64,000 nt of DNA. Origin: Zygnema cylindricum. Taxonomy: Eukaryota; Streptophyta; Zygnematophyceae; Zygnematales; Zygnemataceae. Both the position numbers and the translations under genes were made by a program. The notes under the pieces are model-generated. The model made no database searches. It saw only the letters and a list, made by a program, of their open reading frames with translations, and was not told where the DNA came from. This document shows positions 58,177-64,000 of this stretch, one piece after another; position 1 is the first letter of the stretch, and each line of letters starts with the position of its first letter. Location: the NCBI GenBank assembly GCA_037447655.1, contig JBBHKE010001973.1, positions 403,326 to 467,325 of the forward strand, in the 5' to 3' direction.

Positions 58177-59066
58177 CACAGTGTTATCGCTTTTAGTGTT
58201 AATTTTTTTTCTCCACTTAAAATATTTTTTTTCCGTGCACACATGTCGGATTTTCGGTGGGAGACAGCCAATCGGAAAGTGGGAATCCTACCTTTCAATC
58301 GCAACCGTCGGATTAATAATCTGACGACTGTGCAAAGAGAAAAGATGTTTTAGCTCAGAAAAGAAACATTAAGGGTATGGTTACATCAGGAGGTCTCTGT
58401 AATAGTACGGACAACAAAATTTCTGTATTACAGAGGCCTCGGTTACATCGCGTATCGTCTGTAAATAAGTTTTTATATACGTGTTCTGATTTGAGTGGCT
58501 CCACGAAAGTCGACGATCAAATCTCTAAAATCTTCCAAGATTTGGAAACCGACCATTTTCGTATGGAATTCCGTACTTGCGTATTACGTACGTGTACTTC
58601 GCAAGTGTACCGCGTCAATGTACCTCAGAGATCTCCTTCACTCTGATGACTTTCAGGGAAAAACCGTATTTCTTTTCGGCAAAGATTTTACGGTCACCTT
58701 GTCCGAAAGCATGTGACTTTGGGGACGTGTGAAAATTTTCATTTTTCATCGACGCCCGTGTCTATCGTCCAGGTGTAGCAAATTGACTGGTTCTGTATTG
58801 GTGAACCCACCTCCGCGAGGTGGGTTCACCAATACAGAGGCGGATGGAGCGATTGCTTCGCAGATGAAGACCAAAATGTAATCGGACGGTCGATGTCTTC
58901 TCCGGGATACTTGGAGAATCCTAATCTTATTTTCTGTAATGTTGTTTTCAAGAAACTCACGAAAATATAGTACGGCATGGTACGGTCAAGTACAAAATTC
59001 TGTATTAAACCTCACTTTTCGTCTGATGTAACCATACCCTAACACTAATGGCGATACACGTTGCAG
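58177..59066. mobile_element. MITE of the CGCTATTAG family, split by another element
   Basis: The left end CACAGTGTTATCGCTTTTAG and the right end (reverse complement reads ACGTGTATCGCCATTAGTG) belong to the family at 37811 and 63450. Once the 667-bp insert at 58373-59039 and one TAA are removed, the element is about 220 bp and ends in AACATTAACACTAATGGCG, as expected. An internal inverted repeat (GTGCACACATGTCGG / CTGACGACTGTGC) is shared with its relatives. Confidence 0.7.
58373..59039. mobile_element. Nested TIR element with TAA duplication and a 21-bp perfect palindrome
   Basis: The ends are GGGTATGGTTACATCAG and its inverted copy (one mismatch), flanked by TAA (58370-58372, 59040-59042), within a MITE. 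A perfect hairpin lies at 58793-58837: 21-bp arms beginning CTGTATTGGTGAACCC around the loop CGC. The 3-bp TAA duplication and GGG termini suggest a PIF/Harbinger-like element. It is homologous in part to 17465-17778. Confidence 0.8.
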
Positions 59067-59328
59067 TAGACTACAGTACAGTGAAATGGGCTGACTTTAT
59101 TAAAAAGCGCGATGGTAAACCATCTGAGTCCATGGGAACAAAAGAGAAGTAGCACGGCAAAAACTGAAAAACTACATGTTGGGGGAAAAAACAAAAATAA
59201 TAAGCAAGGCAAAAGCAACGAAAACACGAAATGACAGCTAGTAGACGGAAAACACCCAAAAAAGCAAAAAACAACAAACGAAACACCAAAAGAAAGAGCT
59301 AACACCTAACAACAAAACCCCAACATAA

Positions 59329-62300
59329 CTAAAAATCTACGCAAAGCAACCACGTAAGTCCCCGAACCCCGGAGGAGCACGAGGAGGGGAGTTCCGGGAC
59401 AGGTCGACGATCCATAGCCGCAATAGACGATCCAAGTAAGATAGAAGCCTGCACTCGCTGAAGGGCCACTGATAAACATTGACGATAAAAGGAAGTAAGT
59501 ACTGAAACTGAAGGGCTCCCAGGTCCCCGCCGCTCAAACGAACGCCGACCACAAGCACGGAGAAACTCGTCCAAAGCCACACCCAAACAACCAAATATCT
59601 CCACCGCCATCGGAATGAAACCATCCATAGCATCGCGATGGGCATAATCACGCTCCTTCCTCCTAGCCGCATCGCGTGCGGCCACGCCCACATGTCGAGC
59701 TGCCCGACTGACAACAGTATCAGAAGTAGGGTTTGCCAAAACAACGTCACCAAATGTACGACGCGCACCATCAAGTAATACAATGTCAATCCGACGAGAA
59801 GGAATAATGTGGGAAACTTCCCAAAGGACAGAATATCCTCCCTCGGAAGCGAAAGTAGCAATGGTGTCTCGAATCGTGTCGTGCGCCTGAATGAACTCGC
59901 CTCCGTGGGAGCAACGAAGCAAATGAATGCCGTCGGGATCCAAAACGTGGTCACAAGAGCAAACAAGAGAGCCAAGCAAAGGTGGGTGAGGGAGGCCAAG
60001 CCGGAACCTAAGGGCTATGGTGAATTGAGCCGGGGTGAATCAAAGGGTAACTAAGATAGGAATAGCCAATAGCCAAGCTCCGGAACTAGGTCCGCCACAG
60101 GAAAGAAAGCGTGCACGCAAAGTATCACAAGGAAGCGCCTCGAGAAGCTCGGACTTAATAGCGGCGACAACCTTGTCAGAAATGGATTACTGAACACGTG
60201 CAACCGATGTCGAAACAAGAGTGGAAAGAACTGGCAGATCCGCTATAGCAGCAGGAGTAAGAGAACGAGATGCATCGAGAAGGGACCGCTGGAAGGCGAG
60301 CACACCGTTTGAAACTCGGGGTACAACAGTAGCAAGAATAGGAGTGTCCCCAGCCAAAAAACGATAGACAATAGTAGAGGCAACAAGGCACCAACTTCCC
60401 AAATAGGCAGCTGGAGCAACACGGGACGTCGATAGTAAACCCAAACCAACTGCAGAGACTAGAAGACTGGCGTGAATACGGGGTGCAGGCCTAGACTCAC
60501 GATCAAAAGCCCCACCACCTAACAAAGTATGAAGGACGTCCATGAGCCGATCGTCAAATGCAGAAAGGGACAACACAAAAGTAGGAGTGGGAGGGGAAGT
60601 ACGAGTAAGGTAGGAGGGACGATGAGGGAAACACAGGGTAAAAAGAGCGAAAGCCACTTGGGGATCGGAAAGGTTAGGAAGGTCATCCACATGGGACAAA
60701 TCTGTCTGAAGAGCATTATCAAGAAATTGTTTGATGTATATTTCAGAACCGAGAGGGCAACCTAACACACGAATGCCTTCTGATGGAGGAGGAATCTGAA
60801 AACCAGGAGGTGGAATGAAAGAAGGAGGAAAAGCACTAGGGGACCACACAACACACTTAGTGGGTTGGACAAAAAGATTGAGTTCGGCCAAACGATCCTT
60901 GAAAAAGGTATAGGCCGGTATAACTTGGTCCCAAGGACCGATAATGTGTGTGTCGTCCGCAACAGAAGGGAAGAGGCAAGATGGAAAAGCGGCCGCGGAA
61001 GCTCGGAGGGCTCGGTAATGAGCAAGGGCAAACAAAGGGCCTTCAAGTGGATCGCCCTGACGAGTGCCGGTTGTGGAAGAAAGTGGGACCAAATCACCAT
61101 CAATGGAAAAGGAGAGGCTGCTGCTCAAAGAATAAAAGGCCCTCACAAAAGGAAATATCTGGACAATTGGAGAAGGTGCAGCCATAAGCTCGGAAAAAAT
61201 GCCATTACGATCCACTGTATTGAAAGCATTAGAAATAATCCGGATGGGCATCCAACAACGCTCGGATCCCGTGGACCACAGCTTCACAACCTCCCCGGGT
61301 TGCCACTCCAAACTGATGAGGAGAGAAATAATCATGGAAAGCGGGCTGGAGCTGGATGCATATGGCACGGGCCACCAATCGGTACAACACCTCGCCCACG
61401 GCAATAGGACGGATTCCCCCATTGGGTTTGGTGACAGCTACAAGGCGGGAGGCCGTAAGGAGATCACATATACGAGAGGGAACAGTACCACCGGCAATAA
61501 GAGAACAAACTCGAAAAAACACATCAAAACCTCAGGCACTTGATTTCGGAGGCAAAACGTCGCGAAATAACTCATAAACTGTGCCCGATGGACCCCCTGC
61601 TGAAAGATGTGGAGAAGTCGTAAGGGCTTTAATGAAAGTGTCACGATCTAGGATAAAACAATCTGATGGCCCAAAGGTGTGAATAGAGGGGGACTGAGGG
61701 GTGGGAGCCGGTGGATAGAGAGATCGAAGAATCTCAATAGTCTCAGTAGACCGAGGAGCAGGATTAAACGATTGGAGGGCGCGAACCGCTCGAGAGAGCT
61801 CACCAACTCGGCCCAAATGAACCGCATAATGATAAGAGGATGGTACATCTGAAGTCCTAGATCTACCACGTGGTGTGAAGGAAGCACTCGCAACTCGATC
61901 CTCGTGCTCGGCGTGAAGGGCCTTCCAATCACCTCGAAGGAATCGTCGCAGCGAGCCATAGTTTCTCGGGCCCCGCTACCACCTCCACAGCGTGGTAAGA
62001 CTAGAACCCAAAGAGAAAACATGAAAAGGAGGTGCCAAGGTCGAACATCCGTGGGATCGGAACAAATAAAGGTCAAAGGGAGGTGGAGGGCGTCTTGTAC
62101 TATGATCCGCACAGCCATGGGGATCCGCGTGTATAATCGTGGACGGGGTGATCCCAAATCATACGCTCCAAGCACGTCTAATTCGCGTACAAATGCCCAA
62201 TCTCCGCTTGTAGGTCCGGATGGGAGTGCGGTGGAAGGAAGGGTACTAGAGGCCGGGCCTCCCTGGGCCAAAAATCGTTGACAACTCTTTTTATGCCGGG

Positions 62301-62427
62301 AAATACCGGCACCCGCAGCGAAATGGTTATGGCACCCAGTACATTCTATCCGTTTTGAGGCTTGATGGCGAGGTTTAGGTGGAGGAGATGAGAGAGAGAG
62401 AGGGGGCGAGGATGCTTGGCCGGCCAT
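59329..62427 (-). mobile_element. Non-LTR-type retrotransposon, frameshifted
   Basis: Minus strand, from ATG 62427 (MAGQASSPP). It first encodes a C2HC zinc finger (CTGC, then H and C spaced 12 and 4 residues). The reverse transcriptase includes GGIRPIAVGEVLYRL, SPHQFGVATRGG, SNAFNTVDR, RQGDPLEGPLFALAH, the catalytic ADD box (FPSVADDTHIIG) and FVQPTKCVVW. The C-terminus has a CSCDH...H...C zinc motif followed by a PD-(D/E)xK nuclease-like part (SRRIDIVLLDG, FGDVVLANP, ARRKERDY). Lesions: frame change near 61840, TGA at 61532-61534, frame change near 61230, TAA at 60187-60189, and another stop before 59979. A single-copy RT with restriction-like endonuclease is my reading; the clade is not assigned. 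Element ends are not defined. Confidence 0.75.
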
Positions 62428-62544
62428 AGTTATTGAATGAGAGGGTGATGCATGAGAATTGTGAGAGGGAGAGGAAAGGGAAAGTGGGAAGGGGGAAAGA
62501 AAACCACGAGAAATAGATGGTGAAAATGGTAGTGGGACGGAACC

Positions 62545-62770
62545 AGGAGGGGTGGGGTCCGTACCATTTTGCGTACGGTCCACCGTACTTCACCTGTGCG
62601 GTATATGTACGGACAACCGTTTCTTGCGATATATATCGCGATAATTTATGTTGGTCGCGGTACGATATATCGAGGACTTTGCTCGATCGATATTCGATAT
62701 ATCGAATATTGAAATTATCGCGATATGAAACTACCCGATACCCAACATTACTGTACAGTTGCAGCAATTG
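62545..62770. mobile_element. GATATATCG-rich remnant with hAT-like end
   Basis: On the minus strand it begins CAGTAATGTTGGGTATCGGG near 62753, similar to the terminus of the hAT-like MITE at 53545, and is rich in CGATATATCG. No matching other end was found, so it may have been split by the retrotransposon to its left. Confidence 0.4.
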
Positions 62771-63449
62771 GCAATTGTACGACTAATCTTCATTTTGGTT
62801 CAAGCGTTTATACGGTTTGCTTAAACATTTCAGTCATCGCCTCAACGTATGATGACTGACTTGTGTTAAACTGTTTAATCCCAAAGCTGTCGATATTTAT
62901 ATTTTGCTGCCTGTTTAATCGTTTTCCCCCCTCAAAACAAATAAAAAATGCCTTCTCCCCACTAAAGCATGTGACAAATTATCTGCCTCCTACCACCATG
63001 CAATTTTTCCCACATTAAATGGCCAATTATACCACACTTAAACATGTTTTTAGCTTAAGAATTGAAAAACTCCAGAAAAACCTCAAAGAGATGACTTGTC
63101 CAATCCTATATTTGGAGATACTTTTCAGCTCTGTTTACCAAACAACGAAAAGTGAACCCTAAAAAAAACACCGAAATTCAAACATAAACAAATCTTGTAT
63201 ATCCCTGTGGAGAAAATTGTCTTGTATACATGTGGATTTTTCATCAGCTCTGCCTACAAATCACTGGAAATCTTCCCACACAAAAACACGCACATTTAAT
63301 ACAAGATAAAAAGCACTTGCTCATTTTAGAGAGCATTTACATGGCCAGATGAGAAACAATTGACATTAATTGACATTTTTTGACATTTCTTAATTGACAG
63401 GGCCGCTAAATTAATTAAAAAAGGTACGCCATAAAGTTGATTTGTACTA
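62771..63449. other. No gene recognised
   Basis: AT-rich sequence without coding frames or defined repeats, apart from a short TTGACATT tandem at 63360-63390. Confidence 0.5.
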
Positions 63450-63661
63450 CACCGCTCAACGTTGTTAGTGTTAAAGTTGTTTGACCACTTAAGACATATT
63501 TTCTTCGTGCACACTTGTCGAATTGTCAATCCGATGGTTGCTATTGGAAGGCAAGATTCTCACCTTCCTACTGGCCGTCTCTGATTGGCAATCTGACAAG
63601 TGTACACGGAGAAAATATGTTTTAAGTGGCAAAAAAGACTTTAACACATAACTATTAGCGG
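63450..63661. mobile_element. MITE of the ATCGTTATTAG/CGCTATTAG family, intact
   Basis: The ends CACCGCTCAACGTTGTTAG and the inverted CGCTAATAGTTATGTG have TA outside both. The interior forms a second long inverted repeat: CCACTTAAGACATATTTTC pairs with GAAAATATGTTTTAAGTGG, and CACACTTGTCG with GACAAGTGTAC. At 212 bp this is the clearest short member. Bases 63662-64000 hold no gene that I can support. Confidence 0.75.
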
Positions 63662-64000
63662 TATAGAGTTTGAAGATGCCACTCTTCAAGCATATCCCTT
63701 TAAAAGCATCAGTTTTCTCTTGAACGTGCTTCCAAAAGTCCTAACAAAACAAATGTAAAACAACTGTGACAATTGTAACTTCACAAGGAATCCCTAAAAC
63801 AGTTAAATCGATGATCAAGTAACCACCGACAAAAACATGAAAAGCAGGATATAACCTCTTACTAGGATTTTTATGTTTGCCAATTTTCTATTTATATAAA
63901 TATAGGAAGTTGTTGTTGTCGTCCTGTGTTCTTCAATTGTTCCCTAAAAAACACTTCATCTCCTGTTTCCTCACCCGTTCTCTCTCCTAACCCCCTTACC

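Overview
The window looks like nuclear DNA from a green-plant lineage, most likely a repeat-rich streptophyte such as a charophyte alga, bryophyte or lycophyte. I infer this from a spliced gene of the proline-rich Sec23 type seen in land plants, a family of mTERF-like genes with arginine/serine-rich leader sequences, GT-AG introns, Ty1/copia fragments, a Helitron, and many short inverted-repeat DNA transposons. The species cannot be named. No bacterial features (operons, Shine-Dalgarno sites, CRISPR) are present.

Layout. From 1 to 28.5 kb the window is built around paralogous copies of one mTERF-like gene: an intact copy at 1168-2442, a pseudogene at 18351-19672, a pseudogene cut off by a copia fragment at 24667-25775, and an eroded relic at 13650-15290. 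A second intact copy lies on the minus strand at 56730-58016. The duplicated unit is much larger than the coding region: about 2-4 kb of downstream non-coding sequence travels with the copies. Their N-terminal coding segment contains a 207-bp GC-rich stretch that is identical by eye in two copies and differs at two sites in a third, although the flanking coding sequence is clearly diverged. Between the copies lie inverted-repeat elements and, at 7503-9607 on the minus strand, exons of an unidentified cysteine-rich gene that includes two microexons.

From 28.7 to 33.6 kb there is a decayed reverse-transcriptase fragment and a long CCCTCT-type pyrimidine satellite. The satellite is split by a 969-bp solo LTR flanked by the 5-base repeat CTCTC.

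From 34.6 to 43.1 kb (minus strand) lies a complete 8-exon Sec23-like COPII coat gene. All splice phases agree and the predicted product is 924 residues. Several of its introns are filled with minisatellites or MITEs.

From 44.1 to 53.2 kb lies a 9.1-kb unit with matching terminal inverted repeats and a TAA target duplication, resembling the smaller elements at 15.3 and 16.3 kb. Inside it is a Helitron (Rep/helicase gene 46308-52056, two introns, one nonsense codon), so a rolling-circle transposon appears nested in a cut-and-paste transposon. From 53.5 kb onward come two hAT-like MITEs with 8-bp duplications, the fourth well-preserved mTERF-like locus, a MITE carrying a second MITE inside it, and a frameshifted non-LTR-type retrotransposon with reverse transcriptase, CCHC zinc finger and nuclease-like C-terminus (59329-62427).

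How it fits together. Host functions are organellar gene expression (mTERF-like proteins, inferred targeting) and ER-to-Golgi transport (Sec23). Everything else is mobile or satellite DNA. The most unusual signals are the 207-bp invariant cassette, the 564-bp tandem duplication of a SINE plus promoter plus start codon before one mTERF copy, the Helitron-in-TIR nesting, and a recurring CACCTC/GAGGTG palindrome inside several TIR elements.
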